From Aspidapion aeneum (lineage: Eukaryota; Arthropoda; Insecta; Coleoptera; Brentidae): a DNA stretch of 64,000 nt. Below are positions 22,783 to 32,984 of this stretch, piece after piece (position 1 is the first letter of the stretch; the number at the start of each line of letters is the position of its first letter). Position numbers and translations under genes: made by a program. The stretch is taken from contig OY755047.1 in NCBI GenBank assembly GCA_963576565.1, forward strand, positions 8,092,931-8,156,930. The letters are read 5' to 3'. The notes below the pieces were generated by a model. It worked only from the letters and a program-made list of their open reading frames with translations, did no database searches and was not told the DNA's origin.

Positions 22783-23107
22783 CTAACGGATGGGGCGCCA
22801 TTAGACTGCTGGGCGGAGGCACGGGCGGGTAAATACTAGCCGGATGACTGACGACCGGTGGCTGCCTTTGATGTGGGCTGTTGCTACCGCTGGTGGGCTG
22901 TTGTTGCGTGGCTTGTTGCTGTTGCTGATGTTGTTGTTGTTGCTGGTTGTTGGGCTGTTGCTGTTGTTGGGGGGCAGTCGAGCCGGTCGGGGCCTGTTGG
23001 GCGCCAGGATGCGACATGAGCAGCGGATGATGCTGGATGCTGTGCACGTGCCTGATGTGGGGCTCTTCCAACAACAGGCTGGGGTCTCTCCACACACGCA
23101 CCTGGTC
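22783..23107 (-). CDS. Exon 5, Gln/Pro/His-rich core
   Basis: 325 nt, acceptor ...TTTCGATTTAG, donor GTGAGT. It starts on a codon boundary (Asp-Gln-Val) and leaves after the first base of Gly. It encodes about residues 481-588: DQVRVWRDPSLLLEEPHIRH, then VHSIQHHPLLMSHPGAQ, a Gln/Asn tract (about 30 residues), SHPASIYPPVPPPSSLMAPH. The first 35 residues are non-repetitive and contain Trp, so they are the best candidate for a family-specific motif. In frame with exons 4 and 6. The overlapping longer frames on either strand are shadows of the CAG/CTG-rich tract. Confidence 0.9.
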
Positions 23108-23119
23108 CTAAATCGAAAC

Positions 23120-24372
23120 AAGCAATTTATTAGCATTAAATATATACTAGACACGTAAAAAAACGTTTATTAGCAGAGTCTTAGCGTTTACCAGAGACAA
23201 AACCACATTTATTAGGAGTGTGACAACATTTACCAGTACCAAGACACGTTTATTAGCAGTGGAACATTTATTAACGATAAAATAACTTTTATTAACAGTT
23301 TGCCAACGCTTTATTAGCATTAGAAAGATACAAGACACTTAAAAAACGCTTATTGGCAGAGTATAAAGAGTTTACTAGAAGTAAAGCAACTTTTATTAAC
23401 AGTGTGACAATGTTTACCAGTACCAGGAGACGTTTATTGACACAGTGGAACACTATTTAAAGAAAAATAACGTTTACTAACAGTTTGCCAACGCTTTATT
23501 AGCATTAGAAATACACAAGACACTGAAAAAACGTTTATTAACAGATTCTCAGAGTTTACTAGAAGTAAAACAACTTTTATTAGCAGTGTGACAATGTTTA
23601 CCAGTACCAGGAGACATTTATTAGCAGTGGAACATTTATTAGCAGTGGAACATTTATTAGCGATAAAATAATGTTTATTAACAGTATGGCAACTTTTATT
23701 AGAAGTGTGGCAACGTTTATTAATAGTAAGGCAAATTCTCCTAGCATTCGCGATCCTTAGAAGTAAACAATGTATATTTATTAACAGCTTGGCAAGATCT
23801 ACTTACAGTAGAGCAATTTTATTAGTAGCAAAGCAATGTTTATTAGTCCTGAGAGACTCTTATTTTCAGTGAAACATTTGTTAGTTTAGTAAGGGAATGG
23901 TTAACATCAGTGTGGAAACTTTTACTAATTCTGAATGGTGCTTGCCAGCAGTGAAGCTTTTTCTTGAGGTAAGATATCGTTTATTAGCAGTTTTATAACG
24001 TTTATTAACAGTAGGGCAACATTTATTAACAGTGGGGCAACGATTAGTTGTCGAAAACCAGTAGTGAGAAAAGGCTATTAGCAATGCATACCAAGACGTT
24101 TATTTGCCATTTGACAAGTTTATTAACAGTAAGACAATGTTAAATAACAGTAGAAGTCAAAAAAATACTTTAATGTGCAGTTTTAGCAATGAAACTATAT
24201 CTAATAAAGGTAAAAACTTGTTAAAAGCAGGGCAAACGTTTAGTGACAGTTGCACAGTATTTACTAGCGATAAGGCAAGTTTACTAGCACCTTGAAAATG
24301 TTTATTAGCAGTTTAACAAATGTATTACCATTGGAAAACATTTAGTATTAACTGGTATTAAAATAAAAATTT
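23120..24372. repeat. Degenerate ~20 bp minisatellite in intron 4
   Basis: Nearly the whole stretch is made of imperfect copies of a ~20 base step of the form TTTATTAGCAGTGNNACAACG, e.g. at 23163, 23210, 23400, 23575, 23640 and 23690. The copies are diverged but keep the TTTATTA(G/A)CAGT core. No gene. The frames at 23147-23338 and 23881-24084 are by-products. Confidence 0.8.
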
Positions 24373-24965
24373 ATTAACAGTAGAATATCTATTGCCAGTA
24401 CTAAAATAAACATTTATTAGCAATAGGGCAACATTTACTAGCAATAGGGCAACATTTACTAGCAATAGGGCAACATTTACTAGCAATAGGGCAACATTTA
24501 CTAGCAATAGGGCAACATTTACTAGCAATAGGCCAACATTTACTAGCAATAGGGCAACATTTACTAGCAATAAGGCAACATTTACTAGCAATAGGGCAAC
24601 ATTTACTAGCAATAGGGCAACATTTACTAGCAATAGGGCAACATTTACTAGCAATAGGGCAACATTTACTAGCTGTCAGTGCTTACCTGGGTGGTGCTAT
24701 TAGAGACCCTATCGAGATGCTCGGATCGAGCTGAAGGTATGAAGAGTGGTGACCGTGTAAACAGTAGAATATCATTTGCCAGTACCAAAATAAACATTTA
24801 TTAGCAATAGGGCAACATTTACCAGCAATAGGGCAACATTTACTAGCAATAGGGCAACATTTACTAGCAATAGGGCAACATTAACTAGCAATAGGGCAAC
24901 ATTTACTAGCAATAGGGCAACATTTACTAGCAATAGGGCAACATTTACTAGCTGTCAGTGCTTAC
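24373..24965. repeat. 21 bp minisatellite and tandem duplication that copies exon 4's end
   Basis: About a dozen near-perfect copies of CAACATTTACTAGCAATAGGG lie at 24413-24670, and a second block is at 24800-24955. The pair arises from a ~388 bp tandem duplication: AACAGTAGAATATC starts both 24373 and 24762. The first copy includes a partial duplicate of exon 4 (about 24680-24757, plus orientation GGTGGTGCTATTAGAGACCC). The frame at 24358-24654 (repeating LLVNVA) is a by-product. Confidence 0.9.
24677..24758 (-). pseudogene. Partial duplicate of exon 4 with its splice donor
   Basis: On the minus strand this copies the last ~75 coding bases of exon 4 (SEHLDRVSNSTTQ and upstream residues) plus the GTAAGC donor, with a single synonymous difference seen (TCT for TCC). 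It is cut off abruptly on its 5' side at ACACGGTCACC, where minisatellite begins, so no acceptor is next to it. It lies in intron 4, downstream of the true exon. Confidence 0.85.
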
Positions 24966-25146
24966 CTGGGTGGTGCTATTGGAGACCCTATCGAGATGCT
25001 CGGATCGAGCTGAAGGTATGAAGAGTGGTGACCGTGTGGCCGGTTGGATGGTACCGCCAGAACTGCCGTTACTGGTCGGTGGTTCGTCGGTTGAACTTAA
25101 GGCGCTCGAACGCGAACCGGACCGCTCATCTCCACTACTCGCAGAT
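24966..25146 (-). CDS. Exon 4, Ser/Arg-rich conserved-looking segment
   Basis: 181 nt, acceptor ...TTTCCCGTAG, donor GTAAGC. It enters by completing Arg and ends on a codon boundary. It encodes about residues 420-480: SASSGDERSGSRSSALSSTD, then EPPTSNGSSGG and RSPLFIPSARSEHLDRVSNS ending TTQ. The Ser/Arg-rich part could be phosphorylated; FIPSARSEHLDR is non-repetitive. The minisatellite begins about 20 bases beyond its donor. Confidence 0.9.
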
Positions 25147-26667
25147 CTACGGGAAAAAAACGTGCTTAACTACAAAACTATTTGAGATAAAAAGAAAAAA
25201 AAAATTATAAATAAAAAATAAAACTTAAGAATTTTCTTTTTCTTAACCTGCTATCTTCACGCAAATATCGGCTATCCATATAACCGCTTATAATTTATCC
25301 TGAATTTGACAAATATATCTATATTTAAACGCCAATATCTCAAAAACATACATCAAGACCTATTCTTCTGTGACGAATAGTTTTAAAGTTATAGGTAATT
25401 ATTTCAAGTCCTTACCAATGTCAATGATAAAATCATTACCAATATTCAAATCCAAATATCTTTAAAACTGTTTTATCTAGAGAAAAACTTTTAGGATATT
25501 TTTTGTAGCAAATTCTTTAAAGAATACAACAAATCAAGATTCATTTTTCTGCGACAAATGGTTACAAAATGATACGGGATTATTCCAAGTCTTTACCAAT
25601 ATCAATGACAAAATCATTACCAATATTCAAATATAAATATCTTTAAACCTGTTTACTTTACAGAAAAACTTTTTAGACATTTTTTGTAGCCAAATCTCTA
25701 AAGAATCCAACAAATTAAAATTCATTCCTCTCCGACAACTAACTTTAAAGAGATTAATGATTATCCTTACCAATTTTAAGGATAAAATCAAAACTAATAT
25801 TTAAAGCCAAATAATGTTGAAACTGTTTAACCTACAGAAAAACTCTAAGACATTTTTGTAGCAAATTCTCTAAAGAATCCAACAAATTAAAATTCTTTCC
25901 TCTCTCACAAATAATTTTACCGTTATGAGTGATTATACCAAGTCCTTACCAATCTTAAAGGTAAAATCAACACTAATATTCAAACCCAAATATCTTTGAA
26001 ACTGTTTAACCTACAGAAAAACTTCGACATTTTTGTAGCAAATTCTTCAAAGAATCCAAGAAATTAAGATTTATTCCTCCCGACAAATAATTTTAAAAAT
26101 ATATGTGATTATCCTAAGTCCTTACCAATCTTAAGGATAAAATCAACACTAATATTCAAGCCAAATATTGTTGAAACTGTTTAATCTACAAAAAAACTTT
26201 TAAGACATTTTTTGTGCCAAATTCTTTTAAGAATACAACAAATTAAGATTCATTTCTGTTTGACAAATAATTTTGAAGATATAAGTGATTATCTCAAGTC
26301 CTTACCAATCTTAAGGATAAAATTAACACTAATATTTAAACCCAAATATCTTTGAAACTGTTTAACCTACAGAAAAACCTTTAAGGCATTGTTTGCAGCA
26401 AATTCTTTAAAAAATCAAATAAATTAAAATTTATTTCCATCCGACAAATAGTTGTTAAGATATAAGCGACAATCCCAAGTCTTTACCAATCTTAAAGGTT
26501 AAATCAACACTAATATTCAAACCCAAATATCTTTGAAACTGTTTAACCTACGGAAAAACCTTTAAGACATTTTTTGTAGCAAATTTTTCAAAAAATCTAA
26601 AAAATTAAGATTTATTCACATCCGACAAATAGTTTTCAAGATATAAGCCAAAATGTCGGGTCCTTAC
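25147..26667. repeat. ~179 bp tandem array filling intron 3
   Basis: The plus-strand phrase AAGTC(C/T)TTACCAAT recurs at about 25407, 25587, 25764, 25940, 26117, 26297 and 26477. Each unit also carries an ACATTTTTTGTAGCAAATTC phrase. The unit immediately right of 26477 is the exon 3 donor itself (TCCTTACCTGAGC at 26661), exactly one period further on. Divergence between units is moderate and increases to the left. No coding. Confidence 0.88.
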
Positions 26668-26830
26668 CTGAGCGAGCTTACGCCAGAATCACTCCTGTTG
26701 TCAGAGTTGTCTGCCTGGATGAAACTGTTGCTGTGACGCATAAGTGATGCTGAACCTGAGAGGTTTGAGTCCAAGTCCATCCTGCTGCCAACACTGAATG
26801 GAGAGGACGACGACAGGGGTCCTTCATCGT
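26668..26830 (-). CDS. Exon 3 of low-complexity nuclear protein gene
   Basis: 163 nt, acceptor ...CTCCATGAAAG, donor GTAAGG. It enters by completing Asp and leaves with two bases of Arg. It encodes about residues 366-419: DEGPLSSSSPFSVGSRMDLD, SNLSGSASLMRHSNSF, then ADNSDNRSDSGVSSLR. It is Ser/Asp-rich and likely phosphorylated or disordered. The repeated short DSGVSS/GSGS phrases resemble regulator linkers. The acceptor lacks a long pyrimidine tract but is the only AG that keeps frame with exon 2. Confidence 0.82.
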
Positions 26831-27122
26831 CTTTCATGGAGAAAACAAAATTAAGTTATAAAAATTATCTTGATAATAATTGTGAAGCAGAAAAATATGA
26901 TACATCATTTGAAAGGTATTTTAAAGACCTTTCAAATAAGCCATATACCCTGTTGGTACAGCTGATAATTAAACAGTGTAATATAAAAGTATTTTTAATT
27001 TTTTTTTCTCCTTGTTAGTTTTTTACTAAGAAAATTCCTCATCTTTTCCAATCCTGTTATGGCATCTTTGTTGTGTGTTAAGCCTAGTAACCTTAAAGAA
27101 CACCAAGTTTGACACACAGAAC
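26831..27122. other. Intron 2, unique part
   Basis: AT-rich intron sequence next to exon 3. The 60-codon plus-strand frame at 26836-27018 shows no recognisable motif and lies within the intron. The last bases (27098-27122) already belong to the CCGCCATTTT repeat family. Confidence 0.5.
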
Positions 27123-27380
27123 CAGCGGCGTAGCGTGCCCGAAAGGGCGGGGGGGGCGACAGCTAAAAAGGGCGCCTCTGAAAACTAAAAAAAATCTTGC
27201 GACCAAAAAAAAAAAAAAGGTCTTCATGTCGTTAGTTTCCTTTGGCGCCCACTCAATTGGCCGTTGCCGACTTAACAAAGCTGGGGGCGCTTCGGCCACC
27301 AATGGGGCGCCACTACCCTCGGGGCGCGGGGGGGGGGGCGAGAACCCCCGCGCCCCCCCCCCCCCCACGCTACGCCGCTG
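27123..27380. mobile_element. CAGCGGCGTAGCGTG miniature element, copy 1
   Basis: Inverted ends CAGCGGCGTAGCGTG (27123) and CACGCTACGCCGCTG (ending 27380) enclose GC-rich sequence with long G and C runs. Eight-base flanks CACAGAAC (27115-27122) and CACAAAAC (27381-27388) agree at seven positions, the target-site length of hAT elements. It is non-autonomous, about 258 bp. The overlapping frames on both strands are spurious. Same family as 41987-42211 and 60991-61389. Confidence 0.85.
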
Positions 27381-27388
27381 CACAAAAC

Positions 27389-30300
27389 CAAGTTTGACAC
27401 AAATCCATTCATAAATAGGATAGTCCGCCATTTTGGATCCGCCATGTTATTTTTATTTTAAGTTTGAATCAAAAATCATAACGAGTTTAAACACGCCAAA
27501 GTTCCAAATTTGATGCAGATTGGTTCATAAATTGGATAGTCCGCCATCTTGGATCCGCCATTTGGATTTTTTCAGTTTAAAGAAAAAAATTAATGAGTGA
27601 CTCTAAACATCCGAAATTTTTAAGTTTGAGACAAATCTGTTTATAAATAAGAAATTCCGCCATTTTGGATCCGCCATTTTTAATATTTTTAAGTTTCTAA
27701 ATTTTAAGTCTCTACCTCATCAAAAAGTAGTTAAAACAAACAACCCCAAGTTTGACACAAACCCATTCATAAATAGGTTAGTCCGCCATTTTGGAACCGT
27801 CGTGTTATTTTTATTTTAAGTTTGAATCAAAAATCATATAAGTATAACGAGTTTAAGCACCCCAAAGTTCCAAATTTGATGTAGATTGGTTTATAAATGG
27901 GATAGTCCGCCATCTTGGATCCGCCATTTTGATTTTTTCAGTTTTAAGTAAAAAATTAATGAGTGACCCTAAACATCCGAAATTTTCAAGTTTGAGACAA
28001 ATCTGTTTATAGATAAGAAATTCCGCCATTTTGGATCAGCCATTTTTAATATTTTTAAGTTTCTAAATTTTAAGTCTCTACCTCATCAAAAAGTAGTTAA
28101 AACAAACAACCCCAAGTTTGACATAAACCCATTCATAAATTGGATAGTCCGCCATCTTGGATCCGCCATTTTGATTTTTTCAGTTTTAAGTAAAAAATTA
28201 ATGAGTGACCATAAACATCCGAAATTTTCAAGTTTGAGGCAAATCTGTTTATAAATAAGAAATTCCGCCATTTTGGATCCGCCATTTTTAATATTTTTAA
28301 GTTTCTAAATTTTAAGTCTCTATCTCATCAAAAAGTAGTTAAAACAAACAACCCCAAGTTTGACACAAACCCATTCATAAATAGGTTAGTCCGCCATTTT
28401 GGAACCGTCGTGTTATTTTTATTTTAAGTTTGAATCAAAAATCATATAAGTATAACGAGTTTAAGCACCCCAAAGTTCCAAATTTGATGCAGATTGGTTT
28501 ATAAATGGGATAGTCCGCCATCTTGGATCCGCCATTTTGATTTTTTCAGTTTTAAGTAAAAAAATTAATGAGTGACCCTAAACATCTGAAATTTTTAAGT
28601 TTGAGACAAATCTGTTTATAGATAAGAAATTCCGCCATTTTGGATCAGCCATTTTTAATATTTGTAAGTTTCTAAATTTTAAGTCTCTATCTCATCAAAA
28701 AGTAGTTAAAACAAACAACCCCAAGTTTGACATAAACCCATCCATAAATTGGATAGTCCGCCATCTTGGATCCGCCATTTTGATTTTTTCAGTTTTAAGT
28801 AAAAAATTAATGAGTGACCATAAACATCCGAAATTTTCAAGTTTGAGACAAATCTGTTTATAAATAAGAAATTCCGCCATTTTGGATCCGCCATTTTTAA
28901 TATTTTTAAGTTTCTAAAGTTTAAGTCTCTACCTCATCAAAAAGTAGTTAAATAAAACAACCCCAAGTTTGACACAAACCCATTCATAAATAGGTTAGTC
29001 CGCCATTTTGGAACCGTTGTGTTATTTTTATTTTAAGTTTGAATCAAAAATCATATAAGTATAACGAGTTTAAGCACCCCAAAGTTCCAAATTTGATGCA
29101 GATTGGTTTATAAATGGGATAGTCCGCCATCTTGGATCCGCCATTTTGATTTTTTCAGTTTTAAGTAAAAAATTAATGAGTGACCGTAAACATCTGAAAT
29201 TTTCAAGTTTGAGACAAATCTGTTTATAAATAAGAAATTCCGCCATTTTGGATCCGCCATTTTTAATATTTTTAAGTTTCTAAATTTTAAGTCTCTACCT
29301 CATCAAAAAGTAGTTAAAACAAACAACCCCAAGTTTGACATAAACCCATTCATAAATTGGATAGTCCGCCATCTTGGATCCGCCATTTTGATTTTTTCAG
29401 TTTTAAGTAAAAAATTAATGAGTGACCCTAAACATCCGAAATTTTCAAGTTTGAGGCAAATCTGTTTATAAATATGAAATTCCGCCATTTTGGATCCGCC
29501 ATTTTTATTATTTTTAAGTTTCTAAATTTTAAGTCTCTACCTCATCAAAAAATAGTTAAAACAAACAACCCCAAGTTTGACACAAACCCATTCATAAATA
29601 GGTTAGTCCGCCATTTTGGAACTGTCATGTTATTTTTATTTTAAGTTTGAATTAAAAATCATGGAAGTATAATGAGTTTAAACACCCTAAAGTTCCAAAT
29701 TTGATGCAGATTGGTTCATAAATTGGATAGTCCGCCATCTTGGTTTAGTAAAAAATTAATGAGTGACTGTAAACATCCGAAGTTTTCAAGTTTGAGACAT
29801 TCCGCCATTTTGAATCCGCCATTTTTAATATTTTTAAGTTTCTAAATTTTAAGTCTCTACCTCATCAAAAAGTAGTTAAAACAAACAACCCCAAGTTTGA
29901 CATAAACCCATTCATAAATAGGATAGTCCGCCATTTTGGATCCGCCATGTTATTTTTATTTTAAGTTTGAATCAAAAATCATATATAACGAGTTTAAACA
30001 CGCCAAAGATCCAAATTTGATGCAGATTGGTTCATAAATGGGATAGTCCGCCATCTTGGATCCGCCATTTTGTTTTTTTCAATTTTAGGTAAAAAATTAA
30101 TGAATGACCCTAAACATCTAAAATTTTCAAGTTTGAGACAAATCTGTTTATAAATAAGAAATTCCGCCATTTTGGATCCGCCATTTTTAATATTTTTAAG
30201 TTTCTAAATTTTAAGTCTCTACCTCATCAAAAAGTAGTTAAAACAAACAACCCCAAGTTTGACATAAACCCATTCATAAATAGGATAGTCCGCCATTTTC

Positions 30301-30600
30301 GATCCGCCATGTTATTTTTATTTTAAGTTTGAATCAAAAATCATATATAACGAGTTTAAACACGCCAAAGATCCAAATTTGATGCAGATTGGTTCATAAA
30401 TGGGATAGTCCGCCATCTTGGATCCACCATTTTGTTTTTTTCAATTTTAGGTAAAAAATTAATGAATGACCCTAAACATTGGAAATTTTCAAGTTTGAGA
30501 CAAATCTGTTTATAAATAAGAAAGTCCGCCATTTTAGATCCGCCATTTTGGATCCGCCATTTTAAAAAATTTTAAGTCTCTACCTCATTAAAAAGTAGAA
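27389..30600. repeat. CCGCCATTTTGGATCC array in intron 2
   Basis: Made of ~200 bp subunits, each with a phrase like AGTCCGCCATTTTGGATCCG, an AAGTTTGA(C/G)ACAAA phrase and a TTCATAAAT phrase. Three subunit types alternate, giving a higher-order period of about 609 bp visible in near-identical stretches starting at 28086, 28695 and 29303. Flanking units to 30590 are more diverged or deleted. Short frames at 28086-28271, 28695-28880 and 29303-29488 repeat with the unit and are not genes. Single fragments of the family occur at 5405, 44550 and 45220-45350. Confidence 0.88.
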
Positions 30601-30675
30601 ACAAAGGTATAAGCAAATCTAGAGTAATTTAAAACTGTTTAGAAATAGTTAGGTAATTAGTTATTGAGATATTAC

Positions 30676-31446
30676 CTCTGATAGAAATATCCAGGTCTGC
30701 CGATCTTTCCTTGACAGGCGTACTTGTGGCTTGAATAATGTTGGTCTCCCTTATCACTGATAGATCACTACTTTTATCACTCTGCACTACAACACAATCT
30801 TCTTCTTCTTCGACACTGGCACTACTTTCTTTAGTACTATTTTGACTATTTTCGTCTACCTCTATTTCACTGACTTTTTCTTCTTTAATAAGGTCACTGT
30901 TACTCAGATTATTTATCCTATTAAGGTCACTACTTGTATCACTGTTTTCTTTTGTATTTTCGCGTAGCCGACTGACGGTGTCGGATATTTGGCTGTCAAA
31001 TTCACTGTCAGAATTTAAAAGAATGTGTTCAACAACTTGTTTTACTATTCGTCGACTTTCGTCGGACATGGACCCACTACTAGACCTGCGCAAAGACTCA
31101 TTTTCACTATTTATATTATCTTCTATATCACTTGACTCTGATTGCACATTTGTTAAATTTTTTACTAATTCACTATCTTCATTAATTGTGTTTGTTTTCA
31201 CTTGTTCACTAACTAAATCTGGTATTTTATCGTTCACTAATAAATCACTACTACTGTTAGTGTTATCTTGTTCTAATTTTTCTATACTCCTATCTTGTTC
31301 TTTGTCTTTTTCTTTATTTTCTTCTTCTTTTTCTAAGGCAGGTGGTGGAGATAAAGGTTCTTCAATTTGTTTTTCTAAACAAGGCGGAGGTGTTTCGGGA
31401 CTTCTACTTGTTTCAGGGCTGCTGTTTTCTGCAGTGTTTACTTGAT
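30676..31446 (-). CDS. Exon 2, long acidic Ser-rich segment
   Basis: 771 nt, acceptor ...TTATTTCAG, donor GTAATA. It enters by completing Asp and leaves after the first base of Asp. It encodes about residues 110-365. It opens with QVNTAENSSPETSRSPETPP and a Pro/Glu/Lys-rich stretch, then about 200 residues dominated by Ser, Asp, Glu and Asn (ENESLRRSSSGSMSDESRRI; VVEHILLNSDSEFDSQISD; SASVEEEEDCVVVQSDKSSD). It is clearly disordered, rich in casein-kinase-like acidic serines. The interior 'IVKQVVEHILL' is the one clearly hydrophobic helix. Codon use is AT-rich compared with exons 4-14. Confidence 0.92.
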
Positions 31447-31462
31447 CTGAAATAAGAGAAGT

Positions 31463-32640
31463 TTGAATATCTATTTGTTAGAGAAAAAAACTAATTTCTT
31501 GTTTTTTGCTAAAAAAGAAATGATCAAATATGGGCCTCGGGGAATATACCCTGAAATGCTCAAATATGGATCAGAGAAACTACTAGAAAATCTCACATAT
31601 ATTATCAATCAATGCATCAATGGACATCCACTACCTGATGATAGGCAAATTGCATTTATATCCTCAATTAATAAAAAAGGAAATAACCTGGACTGCAACA
31701 ATTATAGCAGAATTTCAGTAACCAGTACTCTAAGTAGATTGTACAGTAGGATTCTTAGAGATCTAATAGAGAATGATTTTCTTGAACAAGAACAAGAGCA
31801 AAGTCGGTTTCGTGCATTCAGATCTTGTAGTGATAATGTTTTTTGTCTTAAACAAGTAATTGAGAAAAGGAGTGCCAGAAATATAGACTCATGTTACCTT
31901 TGTGGACTTACAAAAAGCATTTGATACCGTTCAAGTAGAAAAATTATGGACAGTGTTAGAGCAAACTAATATCAAACATACATACATAAAAGCGATAAAA
32001 GAACCATCAAAGGGTCGAAATCTAAAATTAAAATTGGAAATCGACTCCTAGTAAGGAAAGGCTTAAGACAAGGATGTTGTATTTCTCGAAGTCATTTTAA
32101 AATATATATCGCAGTAGCTCTACAAAACTGGAAACGTAAAGTAACAGTTTGCTGACGACCAAGTAATTGTAGCTAATGATAAAGAATTGTATGGAGTATA
32201 TGATGAGAAAGTTCACGGAAGAATACCAAAAGTGGGGGTTAACAGTGAACGTGAACAAGACACAGTACTTATGTATCTATTGGAAACGCATCAGGTGAGT
32301 TAGAACTAGACAATGGACAAACAATATCTCCATGCAATGAGTATGTATACTTGGGTGTCACATTTGATAAGATAGGAACAGACTGTAAAGAAACTGGAAA
32401 AAAGAATGGTTAAAGCAAAAAACGTTATTGGATGTCTTAACAGTATTCTATGGAGTAGAGAGATAAAAAAAGAATGTAAAATTTAACATGCATGAAACAA
32501 TGGTAAAAAGCACGCTGTTGTATGGAATAATAACAAATACAAAAAAAAGTGTCGAAATAGATGCAATAAGATCGATGAGAATATCTAGAACTGATCATAT
32601 AAGAAATGAGATCATAAAAGAAAGAACCTTCTAAACCGAC
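31463..32640 (+). mobile_element. Non-LTR retrotransposon fragment filling intron 1 (family RT-A)
   Basis: Plus-strand broken frames carry the reverse transcriptase segments INQCINGHPLPDDRQIAFIS, NNYSRISVTSTLSRLYSRI and SRFRAFRSCSDNVFCLKQ, then frameshifts, the FxD palm (TFVDLQKAFDTV), KGLRQGCC and FADDQVIVAND-type residues. The C-terminal part is cut short, ending TTCTAAACCGACATAGTAGT, which matches the 3' ends at 43725 and 62209. It is antisense to the host gene and takes up almost all of the 1,211 bp intron between exons 1 and 2. Degenerate, not active. Confidence 0.88.
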
Positions 32641-32657
32641 ATAGTAGTAGTACATAC

Positions 32658-32984
32658 CTGCTTTATCAAGGTCAACATTTTCTTCTTCAGGAGTTACATC
32701 CTCATTATCTGAGTTCTGAGGACTTTCACTTGCGTGCGAGGAGGTCTGAGGACTTGCTTGACTTCCGAATAGACTTCCGTTCTGCAAACAATCCTCAACT
32801 ATGATTTCGACCTCTCGAAGTTTTGAGTTGTTCGCTTCCTCTAAAACTTTCTTTTTATTGTTCGAACGGTTGTTGAGGTTTTTCCTGCGAGTTTGTTTGT
32901 TTTCGAGGTCTTCTTTGATGTGGTGAGGTCGAGCACGTGGGGTGGGAGGGTCTGTTTCGTTTGGTTTCCGTTTTTTCGACTTTC
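32658..32984 (-). CDS. Exon 1 of those visible, basic then acidic
   Basis: 327 nt, acceptor ...TTTCTTTCAG, donor GTATGT. It enters after the first base of a codon, so earlier coding sequence must exist upstream (higher coordinates, not found). It leaves after the first base of Asp. It encodes about residues 1-109. KSKKRKPNE at the start is a classical nuclear localisation-like cluster. Next are PPTPRARPHHIKEDLENKQT, RRKNLNNRSNNKKK and the helix VLEEANNSKLREVEIIVED, then SPQTSSHASESPQNSDNEDV and an acidic end EEENVDLDK. No finger, SANT or other domain is seen here. Confidence 0.85.

Noticed and set aside
22801..23158. Overlapping frames on both strands of exon 5
   Set aside because: Shadows of the CAG-rich coding tract; only the frame in phase with exons 4 and 6 is kept.
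24358..24654. 98-codon frame of LLVNVA heptads, looking like a transmembrane repeat protein
   Set aside because: It is the 21 bp minisatellite translated; no start context or flanking exon, and it lies in intron 4.
21300..24965. CRISPR-like regular repeats
   Set aside because: Periodicity of 20-21 or 140 bp with no unique spacers; eukaryotic intronic minisatellite.
27093..27431. Gly/Pro-rich frames of 101-112 codons on both strands
   Set aside because: They arise from the GC-rich interior of a miniature element, including homopolymer G and C runs.
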